Shown here: in pieces, positions 34,480-47,260 of the stretch
Layout: each line of letters starts with the position of its first letter
Position numbering within the stretch: position 1 is the stretch's first letter
From: Pontederia crassipes
Taxonomy: Eukaryota; Streptophyta; Magnoliopsida; Commelinales; Pontederiaceae
Assembly (NCBI GenBank): GCA_030549335.1
Contig: CM060198.1
Location: 55,313,995 to 55,377,994 of the forward strand
DNA: 64,000 nt
Reading direction: 5' to 3'
The notes under the pieces: model-generated
Told to the model about the DNA's origin: nothing
What the model saw: only the letters and a program-made list of their open reading frames with translations
Databases searched by the model: none
Made by a program: the position numbers and the translations under genes

Positions 34480-36472
34480 CATATTGATATGTGGGACGAA
34501 ATTTTAAGAGTTTATATTAAAGCAGGTCCATATGAATATATTCTTTTAGCGTGTCCAAAATCTAGAGAAAATATTAAAGAAGATTTCAACCACAATGGTT
34601 TAAACTATTGTCATCGTGATTAAAATATTCTCTATCTAAGGATGTAACATTCTATCTTCCATGTTCTATTTCATAGATAAAATGGACCTTCGAATCAAAT
34701 ACATTTATTGTAACTGAAATTTGAAATTGAAAAAGACGAAGGATGATAAAAAAAATTGTGCATTTTTAGCTCAAATAATAAAATAACTTACCTCCCCTCA
34801 TCGGAACACTAAAAAACTTGGATCAATTAATTGATCAATCTTGACAAATTCATAATAGACTTAAGTATTTATGCATCTCAACAAATTAAAGGGAATAGAA
34901 TTCATTTAAAATTTTCAATTGACACGGTCAAACTGTTTGCATTTCATGGATATTCCTTTTGAGGAAATTATGAAACTAAAATATCAGAAAGATCCAAAAA
35001 TTTTCGTGAATGGTTAAATTTATTGAATTCTCACAAGAACGAAGTAAGAAAGTCTCTAAATAAAGCTCCTCATAGTACTTCCTATACTTCACCACAAATA
35101 CAAAAGAAATTTTATAAGTCCCCTCAACAAAATTAAAAAAAATATGATTCCTAAAGAAATTGATGAAGCAAAATTTTGTATTATATTTGATGAAACTTGA
35201 GATGAGTTTAAAAAAGAGCAAATGTTTATTATTTTAAAATTTGTTGATCAGGAAGGATGCGTAAAAGATTTTTTATCTCATTCATGTTAAATATACTACC
35301 ACACTCACATTAAAATAGGAAATTTTGATAGTCTTATCAAATCACATGATGTTCAGAACTAGGGGTGTAAGGAAAAATCTAATCAAATCGAAAAAACGAA
35401 CGCAAAAAACCCGTAAATTTGGACTCCGTTTAAAAATTAGATTAGTTTTTTAGAATAATTAAAACCACCCATTTAAATTAGGGCTCCTAAAAAAATGAAG
35501 GGCCCGACCTGAATCAAATATATTTTATAAAATATTATCTCAACTTTCAAATAATATTTCATAGTTTTACATTTTTTACCCATATTTATTAGATTAAGTA
35601 TATTGTTCACTTATTATGTTATAGTTAAACTTGAATATCATCAAGTTATTAACCTATTTTAATAAAATTGACTATAATATTTTAAATTATAATGTGATAG
35701 TTTAGTTTCTTTATGAACTTAGAGTTAAATATTATTTTTTTAAACATAGTTTGGATGTATTTAATTTCTATTAATTTTTTAAAAAAATATTATTTTAAGT
35801 AGGTCCCCAATCCCAAAAATTGAGACTGCCTAGGTCGGTTTTTTTTCTCCAAAAAAAATTTTAGCTATTACGCTTTAAAAAATCAACCAAAATTTAAAGG
35901 TTAGTTCTTTTCGACGTAAAAATCAACCGACCCGAACCACTTTCACCCTTATTTAGAACATTAAGAGACAAGGTTATCATGAGAGGAGAATCGAATGAGC
36001 TACAAATGTTAATTTTAAATATATGTCCTTATGCTTATTATATTCATTGTATGACACATCGTCTACAATTAATGTTGATTGTTGCTTTGAAAGATGTAAT
36101 TATTATCCATTATTTTTATAAATTTTGATTGTCAACATTACTTCTGCTTCAAGCGAACTTAATAATCAATTGAAAGATGCACATATTGCAAAGATGGTTT
36201 ACTTACTTGCTAATAATAAGCTTTAAATTGGAAAAGGACAAAATCAAATTAGTACTTTGCAAAGACATGGAGACACAGTACGGAGTTCACATTTAAAATC
36301 AATCTTGAGCTTAATTAAGTATTTTAATGCAACATGTTAAATTTTCTTGAATATTATTGATGATGGTGCCACTTCAACTCAGCGTGCAAAAGTAGATGCA
36401 ATATATAAGACATTTACCACTTTTGAGTTTATTTTCATTTTACATTTTATGAAAAAAGTTCTTGCAATATCT
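34480..36472 (+). pseudogene. hAT-superfamily transposase (DUF4371/ZMYM1-like), decayed
   Basis: Scattered but ordered matches to plant hAT proteins of the TTF-finger type: a YIKAGPYEY-like start near 34519, EIDEAKFCIIFDET near 35157-35200, EQMFIILKFVDQEG near 35217-35258, DVQNIKRQGY spanning the inserted MITE, QISTLQRHGDT near 36245-36277, then NIIDDGATSTQRAKVDAIYK and FEFIFILHFMKK near 36350-36453. Stops and shifts are frequent. A 592-bp MITE splits it at 35360. The 3' part is lost where long-LTR sequence begins near 36473. It can no longer encode a transposase. Confidence 0.85.
35360..35951. mobile_element. hAT-type MITE (592 bp) inside the hAT transposase
   Basis: Ends TAGGGGTGTAAGG and, in reverse, TAAGGGTGAAAGTGG, matching plant hAT termini. 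Flanks TTCAGAAC (35352-35359) and TTTAGAAC (35952-35959) form an 8-bp target duplication with one mismatch. Leaving out the MITE and one duplicate gives the conserved transposase reading DVQNIKRQGY, which shows the insertion point precisely. Confidence 0.9.
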
Positions 36473-39205
36473 GATTCATATATCCATGTGCATGTCACAT
36501 GTTATAGAAGCCATCAATCGTCTCACAATCATCGTCGTCTCATCTGCACAAATCCAAGTACAAGGGCAAAGCCCAATAAAAAATAGCAGTACATAGAGCC
36601 ACCCATCACAATAATAATTTGAATCATGTATCAATATTCATAATAATTATCAATTCTATGAATAATGCATAATATGTAATCAATGATATGATTAACAATA
36701 AACAATTCATACAATAATAATTATCAATTAACAATAAGCAATTGATCAATTATAACAATTATTTATACCATCAACCTAATTATTATCAATATCAATCATT
36801 TTTATAATCAATTATCGTTAATCAATAATTCAATTGGTCATGATCAATGAAGACCTTATTTAGCAATTACCAATCATTTATCTAATAGGCACAAAGGCCA
36901 CGATTTATTATCCATCAAGGCGAAGTCAATAGTCCATCAACCACTAAAATCAATAGTCTATCAGCCACTAGGGCGAAGTTCAATTTTCTATCAATCGCAA
37001 AGGCCGCAATTCAATTATCCATCAACCATATATGTCGTAATACAATCGTCAATACCATAATGATTGCCATATGATTGTCAATTAATCAATTATCTCTTCA
37101 TCCGCAAAGGGTGCAATACAATTGTCAATACCATAAAGGTCATAATATGATTGTCGATTAATCAATTATCTATTTTCCATTCTTTAACCACTAAGGTTGT
37201 AATACAATTGTCAATATCATAAATGTCACAATATAATTGTTCAATAGTCAATTTAATCTTTGAAGTTATCATATGATCCATAAGGTCATGTCGAGAGCTC
37301 TCATTTATTGAGGGAGCATCATGTCGTGTGGAGTCAATCAATCATAAATATCGCAATACGTAAAGCATGATGACCCATAATTTTTGTTTTTTATCTTATT
37401 TACCTATGACGTATATCTTTATCAATTTATGTGTCTTTTCAATTTGGGGCACAATCATGAGATCATATTAACCATTCCATATCAATTAGGTGTCAATCAA
37501 TAAATTAATACACCTATCATCCGTAATCGATTTCCATCGATTCCAAATATTTATTATCAATTTTTCAGTAAGCAATATGTGATGAAGTGTTATCATGCCC
37601 ATAATTCAATCTTATCGATAAGTTAATTATCGATAGTCAATTAACAATCAATCTATATATCAATTTATGATAATTTATTATCATATCAATAACTCAATCA
37701 ATAATCAATAATTAATGATCAATTATGATACTACTATGTTCAAGAATCATTAATATAATCATTATCTTAATTAACTATAATCAATAACTCATCAACATTA
37801 TTTTCCTGAACTAAACTCGGGCCTGGTGGGGTGAAACTCGGTCGGGTTCTATCTCGTTCGACATCCAAACCTCAACCAAGGAAGAACCCGGGTCGAGTGT
37901 GAAGTGAACTTGGGCAAGGTCGGCCCAGTTCACCTAATTCAATTCTCTATACCAAAACCCGAGCCAAGTCGAGTGGCACCCAGGCCGATTCAACCTCATC
38001 CAATTCCTATTCGCATTCGGATCACAAATCTCGGGTCGAGTAATTTGAAACTCGGTCTGGATCCCACCGTCAGTCTTTGCATCGCACCCGAGCATCACAA
38101 TCGAGCCACGTTATATGATAACCTGGGCCGGGTTCATTGAAGTCAATCCAATTTCAATCCTATTCACACCAGGTTCATAGGAACCCGGGCTGAGCTATGC
38201 AGAACCCGGGCCGGATTCTACTATTGCAGGGAAGTCACATTTTTGGCGCGACTTCTGCCCTCTTATATATGTCATATCATATCCAATTGATGCAAACGAT
38301 ATGTCAACTAGGTTCATGTCGTGAAAAATTGACACCGTAGGGATTCCCCTACATACCTTAAGTTGGTTAAAAAATTAACTAAGAATCCTCTAGTTTGTTG
38401 GTTGCACGAATGTCGATACTTTGGTCGATGCTTTCTCCGTGATAAGATTTTGAAACTCGTGCCTACCAGTTGGATCTTGTTCTCCTATGTCGGAATTTCG
38501 AAACGATATGTTGGTCGCACTCTCAAGGGTCTCGATTTGTGACAAAACGGAGGAGAAAAAGGGACTCATGGTGCAAAATTTTTTTGGAGGTTAATCATTC
38601 TTTCTAGACACCCTTCAGACCATATTTATAGCTCTTAATTAGGATTTTTTATTCCTATTAGGCCTTAGACTAATTCTCCATCAATCATGGCCAAACTTTA
38701 TTAATTACCTTATATCAAATATTCAAATTTAGTTAAATTCAAATTTCACTAATTATTTCATAATCATATTTATAAAATATACATCTCTACTCAAATTCCT
38801 TTTTATCACTTCCATAACTTCTTTCAATCAAACTCTACTTTAACCTTTTTCCTTTTATTTCTTCCTTTTTCTAATTTTTGAAATTATTTAATTCCATAAT
38901 ATTTTATCATCTATTTTTTATTAAAGTAATAATAAATACTATTTTAATGGATAAAATATTTCTAAGCCATAAAACTCTCAATTCTTTTCTATGTGGGAGT
39001 CCTATGTCCATTAAACATTCTTTTAGACTTCAAATCAAAGTAAAATCCATAATCCCACTCTAATTATAATTTCTATTCCAAGTAGGACTTAATGTTTCTT
39101 CTATTCATATTCCTTTCCAAAATCTCCTTTAATCTTCTTTAACAATTGAACTTGGGTGAAATTACTTTATTGCCCCTATTGAAGTCTTAGGGTGTTATAA
39201 GTTGA
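36473..39205 (-). repeat. Long LTR-like repeat, copy 2 (inverted, truncated)
   Basis: On the minus strand it starts near 39205 (TATAACACCCTAAGACTTCA, then GGGGCAATAAAGTAATTT) and carries the same ordered landmarks as copy 1 at 18555-21765, down to the GGGCTTTGCCC box at 36564-36577. It stops near 36473, directly against the hAT transposase. The last ~700 bases of copy 1 are missing here. Confidence 0.68.
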
Positions 39206-41901
39206 GTTATAATAAGTTATAATGATTCTAATTCTTATGATGGATTAGGAGTACCTAATGTATTAACCTCTCCAATATGAGTAAATCTAGCTATCTTAAT
39301 TTCTAACAAAAATGAAAATCACAAACAAAGAGATAATTCTCAGTTTAGCAAAAAAATAAGATGCATTAGTATATATCTTCTAAAATATTATTCACCCACA
39401 ATACTAGGCAGAATAACATATCGCACGAAATTCAGCATAAACAATTAGTTACTGAACACATGTTTTGTATGCTCCTGCTTTAGAAATAAAAGATCAATTA
39501 TTAGAGCAATAATAATTTATAAAACTACTCACCCCACTTACATATTTATAATCTAATATTAAAAATCAAATTACTTATCAAAAAGCAATAAACTCGGCAT
39601 GCATAATCAAAAGAAACAAAAAACTTTAATTAACTCAACTAATAATGAAGTTCAAATAGTTTTTCCTTCTTAAATGGAATATAAAATTTCTTTTATAGAA
39701 AAATATAAAATATGAAAACTAGATAAAATAGCATCCAAGTGAATGATAGAGGTGAAACTCATAGTCTTCGAAATATCTGAATCATTACACAAAACAGATG
39801 ACAAGTTACCGCACAACCTTCTCCTTTGATTGACTTTCACGTTTTGAAATTCATCCTCTTCAGGTATGCTCTCAAGTCTCAAGTACTCCTTGTCTCTGAC
39901 TCCAAGACGTTCCTATTTATATGGGTTCGAGTTTTCATGTGATCGAAGAACAAACTGAGATCTTTTTCATATAAAATAAGATAAACTCAGGGGAGAATTA
40001 ATTTTGAGATTTTATCATTGTCAAACTCCAAATTTTAAACCATATTATGTTTCCAATTGATCTGGGACATATGATATGAGTAGGAGTTCTTGTGTAGTAA
40101 TAATTCTTTCGAAAATATATTTCTACCTCAAATTATAATGAAATCATGACCTCTGAACAACTAGAAATGTCTTGATTAGTATCTAAATTGATATCGAATT
40201 CTACGATTGTGATATAAATGTGTAACGACCCATACACTATGATTTTCGGACTTCAAGTGCACTGTGACGTCCATGATGATTGTATGACGAGGCATGATTT
40301 TCTATTACTTTTGAAGTCTATAACAAATAATATGAGGCATGAGATTTGCTCATAATGGTCGTGGCTCGGTGCTCACAATAAGTAACGGTTGTAATATGAT
40401 GGTAATGGTCCGTTACTATTGATAATGGGTCATGAAAGTACCTTGAACAGTCGTAATATGGATAAATATAACAGCTCGTTATAGCTTGATCATGTCTCGT
40501 GATGTTAATGTAATTTTTGGTGTAAAACTACAGCATTTCACAATCAAACAGTTGATTTGTCATGAGTCATTATAGCGTGCGTTGTCACATGCCGCATTAT
40601 CATGGTCGTTACGTTCGATTTTTAGCCTGGTAGCTTCAATTCTTTTTTATTTCTTGCTCTATTTTAACTCCAATTTGAGTGACATATTTATGGCTTCGTA
40701 GTTCTTTTCTCTTACTTTTTCTCTAATAAGATACAGAAGTTGGATAATTTTTTCATTTTTATAAAATTAAATTATATAATAAAATGATGCATGCTACAAA
40801 AGATGAATTGTAACAAGATTAAATACATGGCTAATTGTATGTTATATTTTGCATATATCACACGACATCAACCAATGATATAACATTGAAACATCATTAT
40901 GGAATTGATATTTTAATGTTGTGATCTACTCAGTTGGAATAATTGAATAGTAAATTCAAGTATCACACTACCAGGTGAGATGTGTTTATCATTAAGAATT
41001 GTTGATATTTGATAATTAGTACATACATTTTATCCTTTTCTTCAAAACATGAGATGTCACATGTTATCATGCTAGCCAACTTTCTAATTTTGAAGAATTA
41101 TCAATTATATTTAATCTTAGTCAATAATTGGTGAAAACAAAAAAATCACAAATGTATCCTTTTGTATATATAATAGTGACTATGATCTAACTCTTTCGGT
41201 TTCTTTAGCAATGAAGATAATACAAAATAAGTTTTGAAATAAGATTGAAGATGAATTTCTTTTTTATTGTTTGTTGGTTTATATTGAACCCAAAAACTAC
41301 AGCAACCATTATAGATTATTTTTTATAATTTAAGAGAGTGTTGATCTTTGTTTTTTTTTTTTTTTGGCATGGCAATTGTATTATAGAAACAGTTTATCAA
41401 TAAATGATATATTTTAAAAACTTGGTGAGTTATCGCTTATGATGCCTTGCCCCCACCCCAACCTTTTCTCTTGGCTTCATCACTGGTTATTAGCAATCAA
41501 TCTTTTGAAATGTGCTTTTCTATTAGCAATTCGAAGTCTTAAAAGTTTTGAGTAAGTTTTATTGATGTATTGAATAACAGGCATACATAAAGTTATGCAC
41601 GAACATAGAACAAAAAAGAATAAAAGAATTATGTAATAAGTACTGATTAAGATTAGGAAGGATAGTTAATGATTCTGTACACTAGAAATACATCTTTAGT
41701 ACAAATAAAAATAAAGATCTCACAAAGATGGTATATTAGCAATTTTCTATTTATTGATCTCGCCTTTTAAGGAATTGATTTTTTTTTACGTACAAAAAGA
41801 TATGGAGCTCAGCATGTTTGAAAGCACGGGAGAACATTTTCCTTCATATTATTATATATTTTGGGTACTATACCTTCCATGTTCATTGTACAAGTTTAGC
41901 T
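39206..41901. other. AT-rich spacer
   Basis: No coding sequence recognised. The only structured part is the inverted-repeat block at 40222-40612. A T-run lies near 41350. Confidence 0.55.
40222..40612. repeat. Block with perfect 9-bp inverted ends
   Basis: GTAACGACC at 40222-40230 faces GGTCGTTAC at 40604-40612. Inside are several TAATGGTC(G) phrases. It could be a small foldback element or LTR debris. Confidence 0.4.
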
Positions 41902-41904
41902 TAA

Positions 41905-42551
41905 GGGGTCGTTTGGAAAAAGAATCGCGGTTCTTCGTAAGTTCTCCGTGCATAGTTGAATTGACAGATTAATTCTGGGTGTGATTGGTTGGAGTGGAAT
42001 TTGATGATAAGGAATAAGGTGGTTGATGTGATGGATGAATTTTGGGTGGGTTTTGAATTAAAAATGATTATTATAATTATGAAGTATAATTTTATTATTA
42101 ATTAAAATAAAATTGTAAAATAAAAAATTTTATGGGAAAAAGTTTGTTAAAAATTGTATTATTTAAATATAAAAAATCATTTTTAAAATTAATTATATGT
42201 AATGAAATATTAAATTTTTTTAATGAAAAAATAGGTAATAAATAATATTATATTAAACACTTATTAAAATTATTCTATATCTATTAAATAATTTATTTTA
42301 ATGAAGATAGTGTGTGAAGAGAAAAGAAAAAAAAAGAAAATAAACTTTGAAAAAAAAAAGAAAAGTCACGTCAACTTCAAAATAAAAAAAAAGAGAGGCA
42401 ACCTCCGGTTCCACCGGAGTGGTGGAATCGGGGTCACATGACCCCGATTCCACTAATGTTGTTCCCGCCCCGGAATCATATTTCGGGAGTTTGGCGGAAT
42501 CGGACGGAATAAAATCGCGGTTCCCGCTCGGTTCCGCAACCAAACGAGACC
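41905..42551. mobile_element. PIF/Harbinger-type MITE (647 bp)
   Basis: Ends GGGGTCGTTTGG and, in reverse, GGTCTCGTTTGG, with a TAA target duplication on both sides (41902-41904 and 42552-42554). The GTTTGG-type end and 3-bp TAA duplication are typical of PIF/Harbinger (Tourist-like) elements. Near its right end is a perfect hairpin at 42421-42452. Confidence 0.82.
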
Positions 42552-42889
42552 TAAATGCTCTTATTGGACGATTTTGTATTCCGAGATTTATGTTTGTTCG
42601 AACTACTTGCACATAAATATGAGCATATATACGTAGGGATCTAATTACTGATATTCTTAAAAATAATAGTGTATATATGTGAGTACTTTTGCTAGAATCA
42701 ATATTATTGTATGTAAAATCTTCTGGTATATGAATCGGTATGTGGATTGATTGAAGTCAGAAAATATAAGTTATATAAATAGGCTTGTCAAGAGGTTAGG
42801 GTGTGTGTTTCATGGCGTAGCACTGACAAAAGAGATCTAACTTCTTGTGAGATTAAGCTACCGGTGTTTGAAAATTGGTGTCCCTGATT

Positions 42890-43000
42890 CAATCCACAAA
42901 CGTGCTGCTAAAGAGCGCACAGTCCATAGGTAGAAGGTCGGTTCATCGTCGAGTTCAACTATCGTCTCTGTCGCATACCTGACAGTAGCAAGTGACAATA
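42890..43000 (+). repeat. Dispersed short repeat, SINE-like (copy 1)
   Basis: GAGCGCACAGTCCATAGGTA through TCGCATACCTGACAGTAGCA recurs at about 63865-63955. ATTCAATCC just upstream (42883) loosely resembles a Pol III B box, so a SINE tail is possible but unproven. Confidence 0.45.
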
Positions 43001-43323
43001 GAAATACATATGCACTTCTATATACTGGGCCCCCTTATGAATTCATTCCGGCTCTGTTAGAAGGAGTTGCTTATTCTACCCCCAACTCCTCCTGTTGGTA
43101 GATTAGATTTTTAATAAGATGAGTTTGAAAACGTGTGTCAAAATTTAGTACAGGAGAGAGAATGATTTCAAAACAATATAATGTAATTACTCTCAATGCT
43201 TTTAGGTAATCAACATTCATCATCACTCTCAATCAAATAAATAAAATATGTATACTGCTGCATGCAGCATACTCGTAGGAATGAGTATAAAAATTCCAAT
43301 TGATATGCATGTCTTTCTCCTAG

Positions 43324-44249
43324 CTAGATTTTGCTCAGCAGCATCATGGTTGCGGTCCCAAGTAGGACTAAGATTGATGACAACTGGAGATGAGGAGGCC
43401 CTGTGGCCGAGCTTGGCAGCAGGAGTGGCCGCACCCCACCTTGATCCGCCGGACTAGCAGGTGCAGCAGCCGGCGCCGACGGCGGTGGCGGTGTTGCTGG
43501 GAACGGAGCTGCAACCGTGAGAAGGAAAGAGATAACTATGCTCTACAAAAACACAGTCAAATGGATCATGAAACATCAAGAGAAAAGCTACGATATCTTA
43601 CGCAGTGCAGGTGCAATTGGAGACCCTGAATATGCAGAAAGAAAGAAGAGCATCAGATAAAACAACCAAACGCTTTGAATGCTGCTTACTTCCTGATCAA
43701 TGTTCATTATATTGATTAAGATGCAGAGAACATGACATACCTGACCCTGAAACTGGCGTTGAGTTGTCTGTTGAAAGAAAGCAAAAAAAAAAAAAAAAAG
43801 TTTACTTCAGATCATGGCAAAAAGTAAGAAAATTACTGGAAAGATTTGTGCGTAAAATAAATGCATAGTGCTCGATATTGATCTGTAACAATCACAGATA
43901 GAGTACCTGAGCACTTGAGAGGCACGGTCATTGAGTTGCAGATCTTAGGCAGCGCGAGACCCAGCGTTTGGTTGAGGGGAAGGCTGAAGGGGACGTTCCC
44001 CAGCAGAATTAAGCAGGCGCAGTCAGCGCTGCTGCTGACCAGATTGGCCAGGGACTTGCAGCACTCCGCCGTCGGAGTCCCGCTGCCGTTGGAGCTGCCG
44101 GTGAGGAAGCTGAAGCACGGAGTAAAACTGTTGATCAGAGCGCTGGTGCAACCAGTAGTGATCTGCCCGGAAACCATGGTCGCCGGCACCAACAGCATCA
44201 GTGCTACCATGGATGTGACTGTCATGCTGCAACATCTGATCTGCTCCAT
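43324..44249 (-). CDS. GPI-anchored non-specific lipid-transfer protein (LTPG), 192 aa, gene A
   Basis: Exons (minus): 44249-43907, 43767-43741, 43625-43602, 43508-43324. Every intron is GT-AG and phase 1, and the sum is 579 nt, exactly 193 codons. A signal peptide (VTSMVALMLLVPATMVSG) leads the eight-cysteine fold in the order C, C, CC, CxC, C, C (from GCTSALINSFTPC to KCSG). Two tiny exons of 27 and 24 nt encode a Ser/Thr/Pro linker. The last exon adds a Pro/Ala stretch and a hydrophobic end (LSSILVLLGTATMMLLSKI), the signal for a GPI anchor. Family members carry lipids at the outer plasma membrane and help deposit cuticle wax or suberin. It is clearly more diverged than genes B and C, and it faces gene B head to head with 1.6 kb between. 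Confidence 0.88.
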
Positions 44250-44321
44250 GTCTTAATTTCCTCTCCCTTTTCTCGCTAGTTGTCCGAGATGTAGTGACTG
44301 ATGTACTTTTATGTTAATGTC

Positions 44322-44329
44322 ATATATAG
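44322..44329 (-). promoter_or_regulatory. TATA box of LTPG gene A
   Basis: The minus strand reads CTATATATG about 75 bp upstream of the ATG at 44249. Confidence 0.65.
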
Positions 44330-45704
44330 CCAGAGATGGATTACAGGAATTCTAAGGTAGATATGATGTTAGTTAAAGCAGTTACCAACTCTTAGCTAAC
44401 TGATGGTCATCACTTCAGGAATGTGATTACTCGAGCAGATTGCGTGCGAGGGTGTGCAGGGATGACTTGCTCAGCAGTCAGCAGCCAAGGTGCAGAAGGA
44501 ATCATGGCAAGACATATGGCTCAATCTGAACAGTGGTCAAATGAAATTAGTGCCTGTCAGCTGCTGACACGATGACATTGCTGTTGCTGTTATATGAGAA
44601 CACAAGGGTCAAAAGTATTAGCTGCGGTTGGTGCACAACCTTGTTTTTTTAATACTTGTGCCTCTGTTCTAACGGGTCCAAGCAGCTCAATTGGATTACC
44701 TGGGAGCCTTCTGCATGTTTTCTGGTTAAGGACATCAAAACTGTTTAAGGCAGAAGTTTTCCTGCTTAATCATCCGTAGCTCAGAAGGAAATATGAACTC
44801 ATAATCTTAAAGTTATTACTTTCTGAATCATCAACTGCATAATTTATTAATTTGCTGGATGAATGTTTTGGATGATGTTCCTTCATCAAAATGATCTGAA
44901 AAAGAAATAGGAACATCTTAGAAAAGAACAAAGGATAGATCACAGGTACTTGATAATCCATCCATCTGTTACTTCAGAAAACATGATAAAGTTTACATGT
45001 TTTTAAAATTGGCTAACAGAAACGTTTGAGCATTTTTATCTCAGCAGATGAAACCTCAGATACTTAACATTATTACTCGTCTCTTAGCTACCAAACCATT
45101 AGGAAAACTTTGTCTGCAACACTAAGCGAAATATTTGGAACTTTCCTGTTAATGGAGAGGAAGTCTAATTCGCAGCTCTGTATATTGCAGACCTGGTAGG
45201 TGCTCCGTTATCATTCAAAAAAACCTCATGAGTTTGATGTCCCAATTAAGACAAAAGGACTCCATCGACAGCTTCGAATGTAGCTGAACTAATATTGTCC
45301 CTCATCAACCACATTGCGATTGCGTAGAGAAATCATACTGAGTTTTTTATGTGACTACAAAATAGTCCCTAAATATATGTCTCATAGTTTTCATTTGGCG
45401 GCAGATCAATAATTAAGTGAAGAGAAGGTGAACAACAACAAAAAAATAAGATCTTGAATGCTACTTACCAACTTCTATGAAAATCCGTAACCGAGCTGTG
45501 CCTAATCATTGTGTTCTCTAGTTAATCATCTGAGCAAGCCCAACATGTTTCTGAATCTGATCACTAGGAACTTGTAGTCGTCCCCTGTTAAAATAATTCA
45601 GATTTCTTCCTCATGGTCCAAGTCGAGGGACCCGTTAGTAGGAGTTGTTCAACCACATAGAGCCCCAGTTGCAGGCCCCTGTCTTTGCCACTCAGACCTC
45701 TCTG

Positions 45705-45712
45705 TATATATA
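45705..45712 (+). promoter_or_regulatory. TATA box of LTPG gene B
   Basis: GTATATATATG, ~115 bp upstream of the ATG at 45825. Confidence 0.65.
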
Positions 45713-45824
45713 TGAACCCTTCACGCTCCCCCTCTTCATCACCACCACCAGCAGAAGTAGCAGAGAGTAGAGCAAGACACCACATAACGTCCTGCAACTC
45801 TTCCTGCTCCAAGGCACCATCGCA

Positions 45825-46541
45825 ATGGCCTGCAGAGTGTTGGCGATCGCCCTTGCGCTGGCCTGCACCACGGCGGCGCTCTCGGCGTCCCTCGGCTCGG
45901 CGCAGTCGACGTCGAGCTGCTCGTCCGAGATCGTGGGCCTCGCGCCCTGCCTCAACTACATCAGCGGCAACACCACGACCCCGTCCTCGCCCTGCTGCTC
46001 GCAGCTGTCCAGCGTCGTGGAGTCCGCGCCGCAGTGCCTCTGCGTGCTGCTCAACGGCGGCGCGTCCTCGTTCGGCGTCACCATCAACCAGACCAGGGCC
46101 TTGGAACTCCCCGGGGCCTGCACCGTCCAGACGCCACCTGTTAGCCTCTGCAGTGGTACGTTCTGAGTTCGTCCTTCAGCTGTCTGTTCATTCTTCTTAC
46201 CCCGTTGAAGCATGCACGTAATAAGTAATTCTAAGCTGCTTCTCTCGCGCTGCAGCTGTTAGCGGAGCAAAATCCCCGTCGGCGTCGCCGGCGACGACAG
46301 CTACTCCGGCGACAAGCACAGGTATAACATAATTGAGTTTTTTTCTTATATATATATACACAAGTAATGAAATCGCAAAAATCATGTTTCTGAAACAATA
46401 CGTTCTGCAAATTGTGCAGGAGGTGGATCCAAGGCCACACCATCGCCTCAATCCTCTGATGCCACATCTCATAAATGGAGCAGTTCAGTGGTGCTTGCCG
46501 TCATCTTCGTAGCTGCATCTGCCTCGTTCATGAAGCCGTAA
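45825..46541 (+). CDS. GPI-anchored non-specific lipid-transfer protein (LTPG), 172 aa, gene B
   Basis: Exons 45825-46155, 46256-46321 and 46420-46541, joined by GT-AG introns of 100 and 98 bp, both phase 1. The total is 519 nt, exactly 173 codons. Signal peptide MACRVLAIALALACTTAA, then the eight-cysteine domain: SSCSSEIVGLAPC, SPCCSQL, PQCLCVLL, LPGAC, SLCSG. A Ser/Ala/Thr-rich linker follows, and a hydrophobic GPI-type tail (SSVVLAVIFVAASASFMK). The block GGASSFGVTINQTRALELPG is nearly identical to gene C's, so B and C are tandem duplicates. Exon 1 is very GC-rich. Without the introns the frame would stop at TGA 46165-46167, which explains a short open frame of 113 codons. Confidence 0.92.
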
Positions 46542-47260
46542 TTGATTTGCGGACTGCATGCATGGCGCAGTAGGTCGATCGAGTATCTGCGTCATCATTC
46601 ATATTTATGAAGCCTGAATTGATTTGTATTCATATTTGTTTTCCATCTTGGTTTGATATTATTGAGATGATATCAGAGTCTGTCTTTTGCTTCTAAATGT
46701 AATATTGGATTGAAACGGCATTCTTTGTTTATGAACAAAATGCATTGGATCACTTCTCTAGAGTTCGTGGATACAAGTCAGAAAAAGCATTTTTTTATCG
46801 GCAGTAATAGCTACTCATCGTTTAAGCAAATATTTTGACTTTGAATTTTTGTGAACGTAAAAAATTTTAGATGGAGTCGATTTTCATATTCAGACATGCT
46901 GTCCGTGTCGGTCCACAATTCATGATAAATGTACATAACTTTTAACGTCAATCGAGTCAAACCATCGGCGCAGCATTTCGAAGGAAACAAAAAAAACCAT
47001 TTGTTAAAAAGGAGGGCTCATAAGAAAATAATCAAAGTTATCATCATATCATAATATAAAACAAAGTGATAATTTTTCTGAAGTGACCATGAGGAAAGCA
47101 TGTATGTGGAGCAGAGAGCCAAGCAACCTATATGAGAAGTCTTCAGTTCATTGAATGGTTTGCTTAAAATTATGTTTAAATCAAAACATGTGGAGTAATT
47201 TTTACATTAAACTCGAATTGCTTCAATTCGCAAAATAACATATATTGAGTTGGTTAAGGT

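Larger units (their letters stand above)
44250..45824. other. Divergent promoter region between LTPG genes A and B
   Basis: Both genes point away from this spacer. It holds a TATA box for each (44322-44329 minus; 45705-45712 plus) and no recognised transposon, which is unusual for this window. No extra gene seen. Confidence 0.6.

Noticed and set aside
42870..42900. Possible tRNA gene
   Set aside because: Only a weak B-box-like ATTCAATCC; no A box, anticodon loop or acceptor stem.
45685..46221. 178-codon plus-strand open frame rich in Pro, Arg and Ser
   Set aside because: A shifted-frame shadow of LTPG gene B; composition is that of frame-shifted GC-rich DNA.
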